A stretch of 64,000 nt of DNA from an uncultured Bacteroidales bacterium. GTDB lineage: Bacteria > Bacteroidota > Bacteroidia > Bacteroidales > UBA932. The DNA lies in the NCBI GenBank assembly GCA_934667175.1, contig CAKULN010000013.1:1-64000 (forward strand), given 5' to 3'. The notes under the pieces are model-generated. The model was not told the DNA's origin, did no database searches, and saw only the letters and a list, made by a program, of their open reading frames with translations. Positions 26,920 to 36,475 of the stretch are shown here, piece after piece. A program made the translations under genes and the position numbers. Each line of letters opens with the position of its first letter. Position 1 is the stretch's first letter.

Positions 26920-27726
26920 TTAACTGTCAAGAAGATAAACCGTCAGATCATGCGTTTTGCGATCCTTCTCGGGAGGCAGGGTCATATAGTCCCCGAACTC
27001 CTGCGAAAGCCAGTCATCCCAGCGACGGAACGCCTTGAAGCGGCAACCTTCGAACTCCAGGTCGGCATATTCCTCAAGCATATTCCTTTCGAAGATTTCC
27101 CTCGTGCCGTTGTAGGTGACGGAGACGGCCCCGGCGAGGCGCGAGGTCCCGTAAGGATATTTCCGGACCTCGGCGTCAATCTTTTTCCACCAATATTCAG
27201 CACCTCTGGCATGCGCCTCAAGCTTTGAGAACAACGGCTGATGGAAGTTGAGCAGGTCGAACCTTGTGCCGCAGATGTTGAGCCTATGCGACCAATGCGT
27301 CAATTGACGTTCCCTTCTTTTTTGAATTTCAATATCTTCCGGCTTGCCATCCATCGGGAATATGTCGATGTTCAGACCGAAGTCATATTCAAAGCCTCTG
27401 CCTTGAAGGCTCTTCGTGCGGGTGTCCTCTACCTTCGCGAAGAAATGAATGAAACGGTCGCCTTTCACCCCTTCCTTATGGCAAAGGCAGCGGTAACGGG
27501 AGTCTGGCTCCTTTCCGAACGTGGAAACAAAACGCTCATAATCAGGCCTTGGCATCAGAAGGTCTATGTCATCGTCCCAAGGGATGAAGCCTTTGTGACG
27601 CACGGCCCCGAGTAGGGTTCCGTAGGCCATGGAGTACCGGATTCCCTCCTTGGCGCAGAAGGAATCCACTGCCTTGAGTATGTCAAGGAGATAAAGCTGG
27701 ATCTCCCTGTGAGACAATTTTTGCAT
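26920..27726 (-). CDS. LicD-family phosphotransferase (first copy)
   Basis: The 268-residue LicD protein has GIRYSMAYGTLLGAVRHKGF and PWDDDIDLLMPRPDYERF, the nucleotidyltransferase-fold signature of LicD/fukutin enzymes that transfer phosphocholine or similar groups from CDP donors onto glycans. The start is at MQKLSHREIQL (27726). It lies at the head of a two-gene operon with the Stealth gene and is divergent from the aminotransferase operon. About 45% alike by eye to the second LicD at 30209. Confidence 0.9.
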   Translation of the reverse strand: MQKLSHREIQLYLLDILKAVDSFCAKEGIRYSMAYGTLLGAVRHKGFIPWDDDIDLLMPRPDYERFVSTFGKEPDSRYRCLCHKEGVKGDRFIHFFAKVEDTRTKSLQGRGFEYDFGLNIDIFPMDGKPEDIEIQKRRERQLTHWSHRLNICGTRFDLLNFHQPLFSKLEAHARGAEYWWKKIDAEVRKYPYGTSRLAGAVSVTYNGTREIFERNMLEEYADLEFEGCRFKAFRRWDDWLSQEFGDYMTLPPEKDRKTHDLTVYLLDS

Positions 27727-27751
27727 AATACGTTCAAAATATAGCCCGATG

Positions 27752-27783
27752 TTCACAAATATAACTGATTTTTGTTAAATTTG
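27752..27783. promoter_or_regulatory. Divergent promoter region of the phospho-glycan cluster
   Basis: On the plus strand TAAATTTG (27776-27783) is a perfect -7 for the aminotransferase gene at 27806 (weak -33 TTCAC at 27752). On the minus strand TATATTTG (27756-27763) is a perfect -7 for licD at 27726. The two start signals overlap, so both directions are probably expressed together or compete. Confidence 0.55.
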
Positions 27784-27805
27784 CGTAATCTGTAGCAAAC
27801 CGAGT

Positions 27806-28858
27806 ATGCATTCTTATGTTTTTCCAGGCGACCTGGACAAGGAAATAGCGGCGATCGGATCCCAGCCGATCCCCTACATGAGAACCGACGAGTTCTCTGA
27901 AATCAATCTCGAATCCGAAGGCATTCTTCTGGATCTGATTCATTGCAAGGGAGGTAGAGCCATCATCTACACAGGTTCCGGGACCGGGGCGATGAGCGCG
28001 GTCGTGGAGAACTACGTCAGCACGAAGAGGAAAGCGATAGCGATAAACGGTGGCTCGTTCGGCAAGCGTTGGGTGTCTCTCTGTGAATATTACGGAGTTC
28101 CGGTTGTTGACTTCAAGGTTCCGTTCGCCAAGGACATCGATTATGACGAGTTGGAGCGGACAGTGAAGACCGAGCGTCCGGAAGTGTTCCTCTGCCAGCA
28201 CCACGAGACCTCGACCGGCCAACTTTTCAACCTTGAGAAGATTTCCGGAATATGCCGCAGGCACAACGTCTCGCTTGTCGTCGATGTGATCAGCTCATTC
28301 CTCGCCGAGGAGTTGGACATGGACGCGCTCGGAATCGACATCTGCGTCACAAGCACGCAGAAAGGCCTCAACATTCCTCCGGGGCTGTCCATCCTGTTCA
28401 TCAGCAATAGGTTGAATGGTTATGAATATGCCCACAGAGGTTACTACTGGGACTTCGAGGACAACCTGGGCAACCTCAAGAGAGGACAGACTCCGTTCAG
28501 TCCGGCGACCCTCATCTACCTCCAGCTCAACGCGAGGCTGAGGCAACTAAAAGAGCAGGGAGGAGAGGCCGGCAACATCTCCCAGGTTCGCCACAGGGCC
28601 GGAGTGTTCCGCGAGGAATGCCGGAAATACGGCTGGACAATGCCGGCGGAGAACCCGTCTTACGCCATCACCGCCATCCAGACCAAGGACACGACCGAGC
28701 GCAGGATATTCAGAGGCCTGATCGAGCGTTACGGGACTTACATCATGCCGGGCTCAATTCCCGGATTCTACAGGATCTCCCACATGGGACTCCAGACCGA
28801 TGAGGAGCTCCGCACTCTCGCAGAACGCATCCATTTGATCGAATCCGAAATCGTTTGA
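27806..28858 (+). CDS. Class V aminotransferase (2-aminoethylphosphonate/alanine-glyoxylate transaminase-like)
   Basis: The 350-residue PLP enzyme of fold type I has YTGSGTGAMSAVVENYV at the phosphate-binding region, FLCQHHETSTGQLFNL, LVVDVISSFLAEEL with the PLP-ring Asp, and ICVTSTQKGLNIPPGLS with the Schiff-base Lys. The closest families by motif are 2-aminoethylphosphonate-pyruvate and serine/alanine-glyoxylate aminotransferases. In this setting (fused cytidylyltransferase next, two LicD proteins) it probably makes an amino group on a small phospho-alcohol or phosphonate head group. The phosphonate genes pepM and ppd are absent here. Its stop overlaps the next start (TGATG). Confidence 0.82.
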   Translation: MHSYVFPGDLDKEIAAIGSQPIPYMRTDEFSEINLESEGILLDLIHCKGGRAIIYTGSGTGAMSAVVENYVSTKRKAIAINGGSFGKRWVSLCEYYGVPVVDFKVPFAKDIDYDELERTVKTERPEVFLCQHHETSTGQLFNLEKISGICRRHNVSLVVDVISSFLAEELDMDALGIDICVTSTQKGLNIPPGLSILFISNRLNGYEYAHRGYYWDFEDNLGNLKRGQTPFSPATLIYLQLNARLRQLKEQGGEAGNISQVRHRAGVFREECRKYGWTMPAENPSYAITAIQTKDTTERRIFRGLIERYGTYIMPGSIPGFYRISHMGLQTDEELRTLAERIHLIESEIV

Positions 28859-30201
28859 TGAAAAAGGTTATCACTTACGGGACTTTCGATGTCCTGCATC
28901 AAGGGCACATCAATCTGCTCCGCCGTGCGAAGGAACTCGGCGACTGGCTTATCGTAGGCGTGACGACCGACAACTTCGACCTTGAGCGCGGAAAGATGAA
29001 CACGAGGGACAGCGTGATGAAGCGTGTACAGGCCGTAAAGGAGACAGGTTATGCTGACGAGGTGATCATTGAGGAGTACAAAGGTCAGAAGATCGATGAC
29101 ATCCAAAAGTACAACGTGGATGTCTTCGCGATAGGGTCAGACTGGGAAGGTTACTTCGACTACCTCAAGGAGTTTTGCGAGGTGGTCTACCTGCCACGCA
29201 CCCAAGGGATCTCCAGCACGATGCTCAGAGAGGAGCAGATTTCCGTCAAGATAGGAATGATCGGCACGGGAAGCATAGCGGGAAGATTCGTCCCGGAGGC
29301 CAAGTATGTCAGCGGCAACACGATCAGCGTGGTCTACAATCCTGACCACGAGGAATGCGAGGCGTTCCGAGCGGCCAATGGCATACCGCTGGCGGCGCGG
29401 ACCCTTGACGAGTTGATGGCGAACTGCGACGCGGTCTATGTCGCGTCACCTCACTACACTCATTTTGAATATGCAAGGGCGGCTCTCATTGCAGGAAAAC
29501 ACGTACTGTGCGAGACCCCTTTCGTCCTGCACCTCGCTGAGGCCGAGGAGCTGTTCTCCATCGCCGAGGCCAATGGAAAGACCCTGATGGTGGCGCACAA
29601 GACCGCCTATTGCCCGGCTTTCCGCCACCTGTTCTCAATGCTGAAATCCGGCGTGATCGGAAAGATCGTGGACATCAACGCATCGGTCACGACCCTCACC
29701 AACGAGAAGTCCTCCAAACTGGACCATTCAAGATTCGGAGGCAGCATGAACGAGAACGCATGCTTCCCTCTCCTTCCGATCATCAAACTGCTCGGGCGTG
29801 ACGTGCGGAACGTGAACTTCTATTCCATAATGAAGAACGATGTGGACATGTACACCAAGGCCGTGTTCCGTTACGACAGCGCCACCGCCTCTTTCCAAGT
29901 CGGACTTGGGGCCAAGACCGAAGGGAACATGGTCATCTCAGGGACCAAGGGCTACATCTATGTCCCGGCCCCGTGGTGGAAGACGGACTATTTCGAGCAA
30001 AGGTTCGAGGATCAGAACCAGAACAGAAAGTGTTTCTACCCGTTCATGGGCGAAGGGCTAAGGTATGAGATCCGGGAATTCATCTCACACATACTCAATC
30101 CTGAGCAACGTCTCTACCTTTTGTCCAAAGAGGAAATCCTGAAGATGACCCAGATCCAGGAGGACTACATCAACGGGAAGAATGTCTACAAATTAAGCTA
30201 A
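28858..30201 (+). CDS. Fusion: TagD-like cytidylyltransferase plus Gfo/Idh/MocA oxidoreductase
   Basis: The 447-residue protein has two domains. Residues 1-130 are a nucleotidyltransferase of the glycerol-3-phosphate cytidylyltransferase type: VITYGTFDVLHQGHINLLRRA with the HxGH site, and RTQGISSTMLR with the ISSTxIR-like motif. From about residue 133 a Gfo/Idh/MocA dehydrogenase begins (KIGMIGTGSIAGRFV, Rossmann GxGxxA). It continues with YVASPHYTHFEYARAAL and KHVLCETPFVLHLAEAEEL, the cofactor and Lys-Pro-type motif region. A single protein may thus oxidise or reduce and activate a small polyol as a CDP derivative for LicD. The substrate is not deducible. It ends seven bases before the second licD. 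Confidence 0.85.
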   Translation: MKKVITYGTFDVLHQGHINLLRRAKELGDWLIVGVTTDNFDLERGKMNTRDSVMKRVQAVKETGYADEVIIEEYKGQKIDDIQKYNVDVFAIGSDWEGYFDYLKEFCEVVYLPRTQGISSTMLREEQISVKIGMIGTGSIAGRFVPEAKYVSGNTISVVYNPDHEECEAFRAANGIPLAARTLDELMANCDAVYVASPHYTHFEYARAALIAGKHVLCETPFVLHLAEAEELFSIAEANGKTLMVAHKTAYCPAFRHLFSMLKSGVIGKIVDINASVTTLTNEKSSKLDHSRFGGSMNENACFPLLPIIKLLGRDVRNVNFYSIMKNDVDMYTKAVFRYDSATASFQVGLGAKTEGNMVISGTKGYIYVPAPWWKTDYFEQRFEDQNQNRKCFYPFMGEGLRYEIREFISHILNPEQRLYLLSKEEILKMTQIQEDYINGKNVYKLS

Positions 30202-30208
30202 AACAACT

Positions 30209-31036
30209 ATGAGGCGCCTCACACTCAAAGAACTCCAACACTTCAGCCTTGAGATACTCAAGGACGTGGCCGGATTCTGCGAAAGTAACGGGATAAGATA
30301 TTCATTGGGATACGGCACTCTGCTTGGGGCGGTCCGGCATAAAGGATTCATCCCGTGGGATGATGATGTCGACATCCTGATGCCAAGGGAGGATTACGAA
30401 AGGTTCAGGGCCACCTACCATTCGGACAGATATTCATTCATTGACAGCCGCAACACTCCTGATTGCTACATCGCTTTCGGCAGGGTCTGCGAAACGGAAA
30501 AGACTCTTGCGTCCAGCTGTATTCCATGGGTAAGACAAGATGTAGGGGTCTGGATTGACATATTCCCGATTGACAGGGTTCCGGATGACAAGGAGACATT
30601 CGACAGGATCTATGACGCCCTGCTTCTCCTCATGAAATTCAATGTAGGGATACGCAGGGTGCACACAATCTCATCATCCAGGTTCTCCATAAGGAAAAGG
30701 CTTAAAATCTGGACGTTGAAAAGGACGCATCCTCGCCTTATCAGGCGCGACCCGGCGGACATTGTCAAGGACATGAACACGCTCATCTCCCTGGTTTCCC
30801 CGAAGGAGAGCCGGCATTGGTCGCAGCTCACATGCCCTGAGCTTGGCGCTAACGAGTTCTTTGAGGAAGATGAGATCAATGAATATGTCCGCCTGAAATT
30901 TGAAGACAGTGAGTTCTTTGTATGGAAAGGCTATGACAAGATTCTGAGGGACTCCTATGGCGATTTCATGCAGCTTCCGCCGAAGAACAAGCGCAAGCCT
31001 CTTCAGGACTATATCACGTTCTATTGGAAGGGCTGA
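30209..31036 (+). CDS. LicD-family phosphotransferase (second copy)
   Basis: The 275-residue LicD protein has GIRYSLGYGTLLGAVRHKGF, PWDDDVDILMPREDYERF, VGVWIDIFPIDRVPDD and a C-terminal YGDFMQLPPKNKRKP. It should transfer the head group activated by the preceding fusion protein to a glycan. Last gene of the aminotransferase-fusion-licD operon. A palindromic repeat (31040-31064) and a long inverted repeat (31107-31181) follow before the convergent uvrA. Confidence 0.9.
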   Translation: MRRLTLKELQHFSLEILKDVAGFCESNGIRYSLGYGTLLGAVRHKGFIPWDDDVDILMPREDYERFRATYHSDRYSFIDSRNTPDCYIAFGRVCETEKTLASSCIPWVRQDVGVWIDIFPIDRVPDDKETFDRIYDALLLLMKFNVGIRRVHTISSSRFSIRKRLKIWTLKRTHPRLIRRDPADIVKDMNTLISLVSPKESRHWSQLTCPELGANEFFEEDEINEYVRLKFEDSEFFVWKGYDKILRDSYGDFMQLPPKNKRKPLQDYITFYWKG

Positions 31037-31039
31037 TCC

Positions 31040-31064
31040 GGTCACTTCGACAGGCTCAGTGACC
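31040..31064. repeat. Palindromic repeat, single copy
   Basis: GGTCACTtcgacaggctcAGTGACC with one extra CCG/CGG pair outside, four bases after the licD stop. Member of the dispersed family seen in pmbA and elsewhere. It could serve as a stem-loop at the 3' end of the transcript. Confidence 0.85.
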
Positions 31065-31106
31065 GGAAAGAATAAGCGAAAAGAATATCACTGATTCTTT
31101 CCACCC

Positions 31107-31181
31107 AAGGTCAGGGGAAAATCAAATGTCAAATTTTGGTCACGTGCAAAATTTGGCATTTGCCTTTTTCCCCCTGACCTT
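31107..31181. repeat. Long imperfect inverted repeat between convergent genes
   Basis: Arms at 31107-31137 and 31148-31181 pair over about 31 bp with few mismatches (outer AAGGTCAGGGG against CCCCCTGACCTT; inner CAAATGTCAAATTTT against AAAATTTGGCATTTG) around a ten-base loop. It lies between the ends of licD and uvrA, so it may terminate both. Its length and A/T-rich inner stem also fit a miniature mobile element. Confidence 0.75.
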
Positions 31182-31194
31182 AATAGCAGAAGTC

Positions 31195-34059
31195 TTACCT
31201 ACGAAGGTACTTAGCCGTCCAAGATTGTCCGTTCTTGATCATATCCTCCGGAGTGCCGGCGAAGACAACCTCGCCGCCGTTGTCACCGGCCTCGGGACCG
31301 AGATCAATGACCCAGTCCGCGGCCTTGATGACATCCAGGTTGTGTTCCACAACAATCACCGTGTGACCGCTGCGGATCAGGAAATCGAAGGCTTTCAGCA
31401 GTTTCTCCACGTCGTAGAAATGCAGTCCGGTCGTCGGCTCGTCGAACAGAAACATAATCTTTTTTCGCACATTGTCGGGATCGTCCTCGTTCTTGGACAG
31501 AAACCAGGCCAGTTTGATCCTCTGGCTCTCGCCGCCGGAAAGTGTCGACGAGCTCTGTCCGAGCTTGATGTAGGACAGCCCCACATCGACAAGCGGCTGG
31601 AGTTTCCTCGCGATCTGCCTTGAGAGTTCCTCCGGCTGAGAGCCGAAGAACGAGATCGCCTCCTCGACGCTCATGTTGAGGATGTCGTCGATGTTCCTGC
31701 CCTTGAACCGGACCTCAAGGATGTCCGGCTTGAAACGCTTGCCGCCGCACGTCTCGCAGACCATTGTCACGTCGGCCATGAACTGCATCGGGATGCGCAC
31801 GAATCCGTCGCCTTGACATTCCGGGCATCGCCCGCCGTCCTGGTTGAACGAAAAGAAAGACGGAGTGTAGCCGTTGATCTTGGCGTACTGCTGATCGGCA
31901 AGGAGTTTGCGGATGTCATCGTAGACCTTGAGATAGGTCACGGCGTTGGACCGGGAACTCTTCCCTATCGGGTTCTGGTCGACATATTCAACATTCTTGA
32001 TGCGGTCGGTGTTGCCGGAGATTTTTCGGAATATTCCCGGAAGGTCGCCGGTCTGGTTGATCATGCGGTATAGCGCCGGGTAGAGGATGTCCCCGACGAG
32101 AGAGGACTTTCCGCTGCCGCTGACTCCGGAGACTACGGTAAGCACACCCAGCGGGAACTTCACGTCTATATTCTTAAGATTGTGCTCCTGAGCGCCTTCC
32201 ACTGTGATTGAATATGTCCACGGATGCTTTTCCCTGACGTAGCGGGTGCGTCTGCCGGTCAGATACTGGAGCGTCAGGGAATTGTCCATGACCTTGGCCG
32301 GAATGTTGTCCCCGATCTTTCCTTGGAATACTATCCGTCCTCCGTTCACTCCGGCGTACGGTCCCATGTCGATCAGTACATCGGCCGCGCGGATGATTTC
32401 CTCGTCGTGCTCCACCACGACAAGGGTGTTGCCGATATCGCGCAGTTTCCTAAGGACTCCGATAAGCCGCTCGGTGTCACGCGGATGCAGACCGATACTC
32501 GGCTCGTCCAGAATGTACATTGAACCGACCAGCGAGCTGCCCAAAGCCGTCACCAGATTGATTCTCTGGCTTTCTCCTCCGGAAAGGGTGTTGCAGGCAC
32601 GGCTCAAGGTTAAGTACGCCAGACCGACATCCTTTATGTATCGCAGACGTGACACAATCTCCTCGACTGCCTTACGGACGATGGATGTCTCATATTCGGT
32701 CAACTTCAAGCGCGAGAAGAAGTCCAACAGCTCATCAATGTTCATGTCAAGCAGTTCCGCTATCGTCTTACCGCCGACTTTCACGTACAACGCCTCCGGA
32801 CGCAGTCTCGTGCCGTGGCAGGCGTGGCAGGTGGTACGGCCAGAGAAACGGCTGAGCATATACTTGTACTGGATCTTGTACCTTTGGGACTCAACCCACT
32901 TGAAGAACTCGTTGATGCCGACAAGCGAATCGTCGTCACCCTCAACGCTGTGTGTGTCCCAGATGATGTCCTTTACTTTTTGCGAGAGGTTGCAGTACGG
33001 CTCGAAAATCGGAATCCCGTAACGTGGAGCGACCTTGATGAGATGATCCCTGAACCAGCCCATCGACTCCCCCTTCCAACAGGCGATGGCCCCGTCATAT
33101 ATGCTTTTAGTCTTGTCCGGAATAACCAGATCCTCACTCACACCGATAATCTTTCCAAGGCCTCCGCAGACAGGGCACGCGCCAAGAGGGCTGTTGAACG
33201 AGAAAAGATATTCATCAGGCTGGCGGAATGTAATGCCGTCCAGTTCGAAGCGGTTGGAATATTCCTCCACAGAATTGTCCTTGCGGAGGATGAGCTTGCC
33301 CTCGCCCACCCTGAACGCCGTGTCGATCGAGGAACGAAGCCTCGTCTGCAGGTCCTCCCAATCATTCTGCGGCCACGGAGTTCCGTCTTCCGAATATGGC
33401 AGACACTCCTTAAAAGCCGGAAGTTTGAGACGGTCGATCAGCAAATCAAGACGCTCGGGGTACTCCCCTTTGTCGGCCATCCTCATGACGTCTTCGATCC
33501 TGATGATCCCGTCTTCGCCGAAGAATCGGGAATATCCCTCCTCCTTGAGACGAAGCATCAGTTCGACCTTGTCCTCCCTGCCTGACCAGTTCAGGTCAGC
33601 GAGAATATACACCGCCCTGGAATCGCCACTTAAAATACTGGCCATCACATCGTTGACGCTGTGGCATTTGATCTCCTTGCCGCTGACAGGGGAATATGTC
33701 CGTCCGATTCTCGCGAAGATAATGCGGAGATAATCGTAGATTTCGGTTGTCGTGGCCACGGTCGAGCGAGGATTCTTGACGTTGACCTTCTGCTCTATGG
33801 CGATTGCCGGCGGAATGCCCTCGATAGACTCCACATCAGGTTTGCTCATTCTCCCCAGAAACTGGCGGGCATAAGAGGACAGGCTTTCAGCGAAACGTCT
33901 CTGTCCTTCGGCAAAAAGCGTGTCAAAAGCCAGCGAAGACTTTCCCGACCCTGAAATGCCGGTCATCACCACCAGTTTGTTTCTGGGAATCTCAACCGTG
34001 ATGTCCTTAAGGTTGTTGACCTTGGCCCCTTTGATGACTATCTTTCCGTCTTCTGTCAT
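31195..34059 (-). CDS. uvrA: Excinuclease ABC subunit A
   Basis: The 954-residue UvrA is the damage-recognition ATPase of nucleotide excision repair. It has two ABC modules: [20 protein letters not shown] and [15 protein letters not shown] as Walker A sites, [12 protein letters not shown] and [12 protein letters not shown] as signatures, and [10 protein letters not shown] and [10 protein letters not shown] as Walker B. Zinc motifs are [16 protein letters not shown] and [16 protein letters not shown]. Normal length and intact. Confidence 0.97.
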   Translation of the reverse strand: MTEDGKIVIKGAKVNNLKDITVEIPRNKLVVMTGISGSGKSSLAFDTLFAEGQRRFAESLSSYARQFLGRMSKPDVESIEGIPPAIAIEQKVNVKNPRSTVATTTEIYDYLRIIFARIGRTYSPVSGKEIKCHSVNDVMASILSGDSRAVYILADLNWSGREDKVELMLRLKEEGYSRFFGEDGIIRIEDVMRMADKGEYPERLDLLIDRLKLPAFKECLPYSEDGTPWPQNDWEDLQTRLRSSIDTAFRVGEGKLILRKDNSVEEYSNRFELDGITFRQPDEYLFSFNSPLGACPVCGGLGKIIGVSEDLVIPDKTKSIYDGAIACWKGESMGWFRDHLIKVAPRYGIPIFEPYCNLSQKVKDIIWDTHSVEGDDDSLVGINEFFKWVESQRYKIQYKYMLSRFSGRTTCHACHGTRLRPEALYVKVGGKTIAELLDMNIDELLDFFSRLKLTEYETSIVRKAVEEIVSRLRYIKDVGLAYLTLSRACNTLSGGESQRINLVTALGSSLVGSMYILDEPSIGLHPRDTERLIGVLRKLRDIGNTLVVVEHDEEIIRAADVLIDMGPYAGVNGGRIVFQGKIGDNIPAKVMDNSLTLQYLTGRRTRYVREKHPWTYSITVEGAQEHNLKNIDVKFPLGVLTVVSGVSGSGKSSLVGDILYPALYRMINQTGDLPGIFRKISGNTDRIKNVEYVDQNPIGKSSRSNAVTYLKVYDDIRKLLADQQYAKINGYTPSFFSFNQDGGRCPECQGDGFVRIPMQFMADVTMVCETCGGKRFKPDILEVRFKGRNIDDILNMSVEEAISFFGSQPEELSRQIARKLQPLVDVGLSYIKLGQSSSTLSGGESQRIKLAWFLSKNEDDPDNVRKKIMFLFDEPTTGLHFYDVEKLLKAFDFLIRSGHTVIVVEHNLDVIKAADWVIDLGPEAGDNGGEVVFAGTPEDMIKNGQSWTAKYLRR

Positions 34060-34080
34060 AGTTCAGCGATTTGCGAATAG

Positions 34081-34088
34081 CAAATTTA
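34081..34088 (-). promoter_or_regulatory. Possible uvrA -7 element
   Basis: TAAATTTG on the minus strand, 22 bases upstream of the uvrA start, matches TAnnTTTG. The -33 region 19 bases further is only TCGGC, so the promoter is tentative. Confidence 0.4.
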
Positions 34089-34148
34089 CGAATATTTCCC
34101 GGCTTGTGCCGAAAAATGACATTGTTTTCGCGTCGCTCCGACGGATTC

Positions 34149-34351
34149 GGTCACTTCGGCAAGCTCAGTGACCAAAGCGCATACTTTTGGACTTTTCAGG
34201 TCGCTGAGCTTGCCGAAGCGTCCAGATTTCCCTTTCAGGTCGCTGAGCCTGCCGAAGCGTCCAGATTTCCCTTTCAGGTCGCTGAGCCTGCCGAAGCGCC
34301 GAACTTGACCTAGAACTTTGCGTCCCGGTCACTTCGGCAAGCTCAGTGACC
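34149..34351. repeat. Cluster of five palindromic repeat units
   Basis: Units lie at 34149-34173 (GGTCACTTCGGCAAGCTC...), 34199-34220, 34238-34259, 34277-34298 (GGTCGCTGAGCCTGCCGAAG type, opposite orientation) and 34327-34351. The three middle units are spaced by about 39 bp with the same filler (CGTCCAGATTTCCCTTTCA), so a 39-bp block was tandemly duplicated. The cluster lies between uvrA and tRNA-Asp. Confidence 0.88.
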
Positions 34352-34380
34352 GGGCCGACAGGGCCGACGCAGATATAGAC

Positions 34381-34412
34381 AAAAAAAAGTCCTGAAGAAA
34401 TCTCCAGGACTT
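34381..34412 (-). terminator. Rho-independent terminator of tRNA-Asp
   Basis: On the minus strand AAGTCCTG and CAGGACTT (34405-34412 and 34387-34394) form an 8-bp stem followed by a run of eight T, directly behind the tRNA. Confidence 0.88.
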
Positions 34413-34415
34413 TTG

Positions 34416-34490
34416 CGGTGCGGAAGGGGCTCGAACCCTCGACCTCCGGCGTGACAGGCCGGCGTTCTAACCAAGCTGAACTACCGCACC
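34416..34490 (-). tRNA. tRNA-Asp (anticodon GTC)
   Basis: Read on the minus strand: acceptor GGTGCGG (5' end at 34490) pairs with CCGCACC (34417-34423). The anticodon stem CCGGC/GCCGG encloses CTGTCAC (GTC). The T arm has GAGGG-TTCGAGC-CCCTT, and the discriminator is G. No encoded CCA. Confidence 0.95.
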
Positions 34491-34574
34491 TTGCGATTTT
34501 GCATCCGTCGTTTCTGGTTGTTTCCCTGAATGCGGATGCAAAGATAGGCATTTTTATTTAACCTGCAAACTTTT

Positions 34575-35012
34575 TTACTTAATTTCTATGATTTTTTTGG
34601 CCTGAGGCACTTCCTGCTTCAGTTGCTTAGGGATGTTGACCTTGAGCACGCCATTGACAACGGAAGCGCTAATCTTCTCTTTCTCAACGTCGTCAGGCAA
34701 AACCATCGTCTGCTGAAACTTTGAATATGAGAACTCACGCCTCAGATAGTGACCGTGCTTCTTTTCTTCATTGTTCTCCTCTTTCTTCTCCATGTTGATG
34801 ACAAGATCACCATTGTCGTCAAGGCTAACCTTGAAATCATCCTTGGTCATGCCCGGAGCGGCGAGCTCGATGTCATAGCTCTTCTCGTTTTCTAATACGT
34901 TGATCGCCGGAGCGGTCGCATTGGTCCTGACCATCCAATCATTATCAAAGAAATCGTTGAAAATGTTTGGTAACCAATTCTGGTTGTTGTACTTTTTTGA
35001 TACTGGTAACAT
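34575..35012 (-). CDS. hsp20: Hsp20-family small heat-shock protein
   Basis: The 145-residue alpha-crystallin-domain chaperone holds unfolding proteins. The crystallin domain spans about 40-140: YDIELAAPGMTKDDFKVSLD, GHYLRREFSYSKFQQTMVLP and VVNGVLKVNIPKQ with the I-x-I/V-type tail. The upstream region carries a sigma-54-like element and TGTCA-rich inverted repeats (35088-35182), consistent with stress induction. Confidence 0.93.
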   Translation of the reverse strand: MLPVSKKYNNQNWLPNIFNDFFDNDWMVRTNATAPAINVLENEKSYDIELAAPGMTKDDFKVSLDDNGDLVINMEKKEENNEEKKHGHYLRREFSYSKFQQTMVLPDDVEKEKISASVVNGVLKVNIPKQLKQEVPQAKKIIEIK

Positions 35013-35087
35013 AATTAAATCTCCTATTTTTGTTTTTACTTATCTTTATTATTCCGCCCGCTCTTTCAAGCGGACATCAGTACATTT

Positions 35088-35103
35088 ATCAATCGGCGTG
35101 CCG
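35088..35103 (-). promoter_or_regulatory. Sigma-54-like promoter candidate of hsp20
   Basis: On the minus strand CGGCACG-CCGA-TTGAT resembles the -24/-12 consensus TGGCACG-N4-TTGC, with GA instead of GC at -12. No TAnnTTTG element is visible between here and the gene. The spacing to the TGTCA inverted repeats upstream suits an activator site. Confidence 0.35.
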
Positions 35104-35120
35104 ATGCCAGAATAGTATCA

Positions 35121-35166
35121 AAAGGGCGACAAATTGTCACATTGTCGTGACAAAATGTCGCCCTTT
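35121..35166. terminator. Long inverted repeat behind sdaA / upstream of hsp20
   Basis: Arms 35121-35140 (AAAGGGCGACAAATTGTCAC) and 35147-35166 pair over 20 bp with two mismatches around ATTGTC. Read on the minus strand it ends in CCCTTTTGAT, so it can terminate sdaA. It also contains TGTCAC/GTGACA boxes, which with TGTCATTATGTCG at 35170-35182 resemble the grpE palindrome, so a regulatory role for hsp20 is possible. Confidence 0.65.
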
Positions 35167-35203
35167 GCTGTCATTATGTCGAATCGTTACTAAATCAGCA
35201 AGT

Positions 35204-36424
35204 CTAAAACATCTTCCTGAACTCCTTGAAGTCCTTGGCAAGGCCACCGGCACTGGTCTCTTTGTAGAGGGAAGGCAGATCCTTTCCGGTCTGCTTCATC
35301 ACCTCGACCACATGATCGAAAGAGACCCGATGCTTGCCATCGGAGAAAGCTGCGTAAAGATTCGAGTCCAGGGCCCTGGTGGCGGCGAAAGCGTTTCTCT
35401 CGATGCAAGGGATCTGGACAAGGCCGCAGATCGGGTCGCAGGTCATGCCGAGGTGGTGCTCCAACCCCATCTCGGCGGCATATTCAATCTGAGAAGGACT
35501 TCCTCCAAAAAGCTGGCATGCGGCGGCGGAGGCCATGGCGCAGGCCACACCGACCTCTCCTTGACAGCCAACCTCCGCCCCGGAGATGGACGCGTTCTGC
35601 TTGACGACATTTCCGAATATGCCTGCGGTAGCTAAAGCATGGAGCACACGGATGTCCTTGAAATCATGCCCTTTGGCCAGATGGTACAAGACTCCTGGCA
35701 TGACTCCGCTTGAGCCGCAGGTCGGGGCAGTCACGATGACTCCTCCGGACGCGTTCTCCTCACTCACGGCAAGGGCATAGGCATAGACAAGCCCACGGGT
35801 CTGGAGGGTCTGCTTGTAACCGGTCGCCTTGACATAATATGTGGGAGCCTTCCTTGGAAGGTTCAACGGACCGGGGAGCACCCCCTCGTGGTCAATGCCT
35901 CGTTCCACTGATGCCTTCATGGCCATCCAGACCTCCTGAAGATAATCCCAGATCTCAGGACCCTCGCAGAGGTCGACATATTCCCAATAGCTGCGTCCCT
36001 TGTCCTCGCACCATTTCTGGATCTCGGCAAGATGGTTCATCTCATAGACATCAGGACTTGAGAAGCGGTCATTAGGCTGCCCTTCCGAAAGGGCGCCTCC
36101 GCCCACGCTGTAGACGGTCCACTCATCGGTCTGATGCCCGTCAGAGTCAAAAGACTTGAAGCACATCCCGTTGGGGTGAAACGGGAGGAACACCTCCGGT
36201 TTCCAGACGAGGTGCACAGGAGCTATACGAGCCATCGCCTCGATGATCGCCACATCCGTCATGTGTCCTTTGCCCGTGGCCGCAAGGCTGCCATAGAGAG
36301 TCACCTCAAAAGAGGCGGCTCCGAAATGGCGCTCCGCAAACATCATGGCCGCTTTGTTGGGTCCCATCGTGTGGCTGCTGGACGGGCCCTTGCCTATTCT
36401 GTAAAGTTCTTTGAGAGATTTCAT
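35204..36424 (-). CDS. sdaA: L-serine ammonia-lyase, iron-sulfur type, single chain
   Basis: The 406-residue enzyme deaminates L-serine to pyruvate. The N-terminal beta domain starts KELYRIGKGPSSSHTMGP. The catalytic alpha domain carries the cysteines for the [4Fe-4S] cluster in APTCGSSGVMPGVL, GCQGEVGVACAMA and CDPICGLVQIPCIERNA. Both domains lie on one chain, as in E. coli SdaA. It is oxygen-sensitive, fitting an anaerobe. No adjacent partner. Confidence 0.95.
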   Translation of the reverse strand: MKSLKELYRIGKGPSSSHTMGPNKAAMMFAERHFGAASFEVTLYGSLAATGKGHMTDVAIIEAMARIAPVHLVWKPEVFLPFHPNGMCFKSFDSDGHQTDEWTVYSVGGGALSEGQPNDRFSSPDVYEMNHLAEIQKWCEDKGRSYWEYVDLCEGPEIWDYLQEVWMAMKASVERGIDHEGVLPGPLNLPRKAPTYYVKATGYKQTLQTRGLVYAYALAVSEENASGGVIVTAPTCGSSGVMPGVLYHLAKGHDFKDIRVLHALATAGIFGNVVKQNASISGAEVGCQGEVGVACAMASAAACQLFGGSPSQIEYAAEMGLEHHLGMTCDPICGLVQIPCIERNAFAATRALDSNLYAAFSDGKHRVSFDHVVEVMKQTGKDLPSLYKETSAGGLAKDFKEFRKMF

Positions 36425-36475
36425 AATTTTCGTTCGTTTATATACAACTATAGACCTGGGCGGAAGCGGAAGTGC

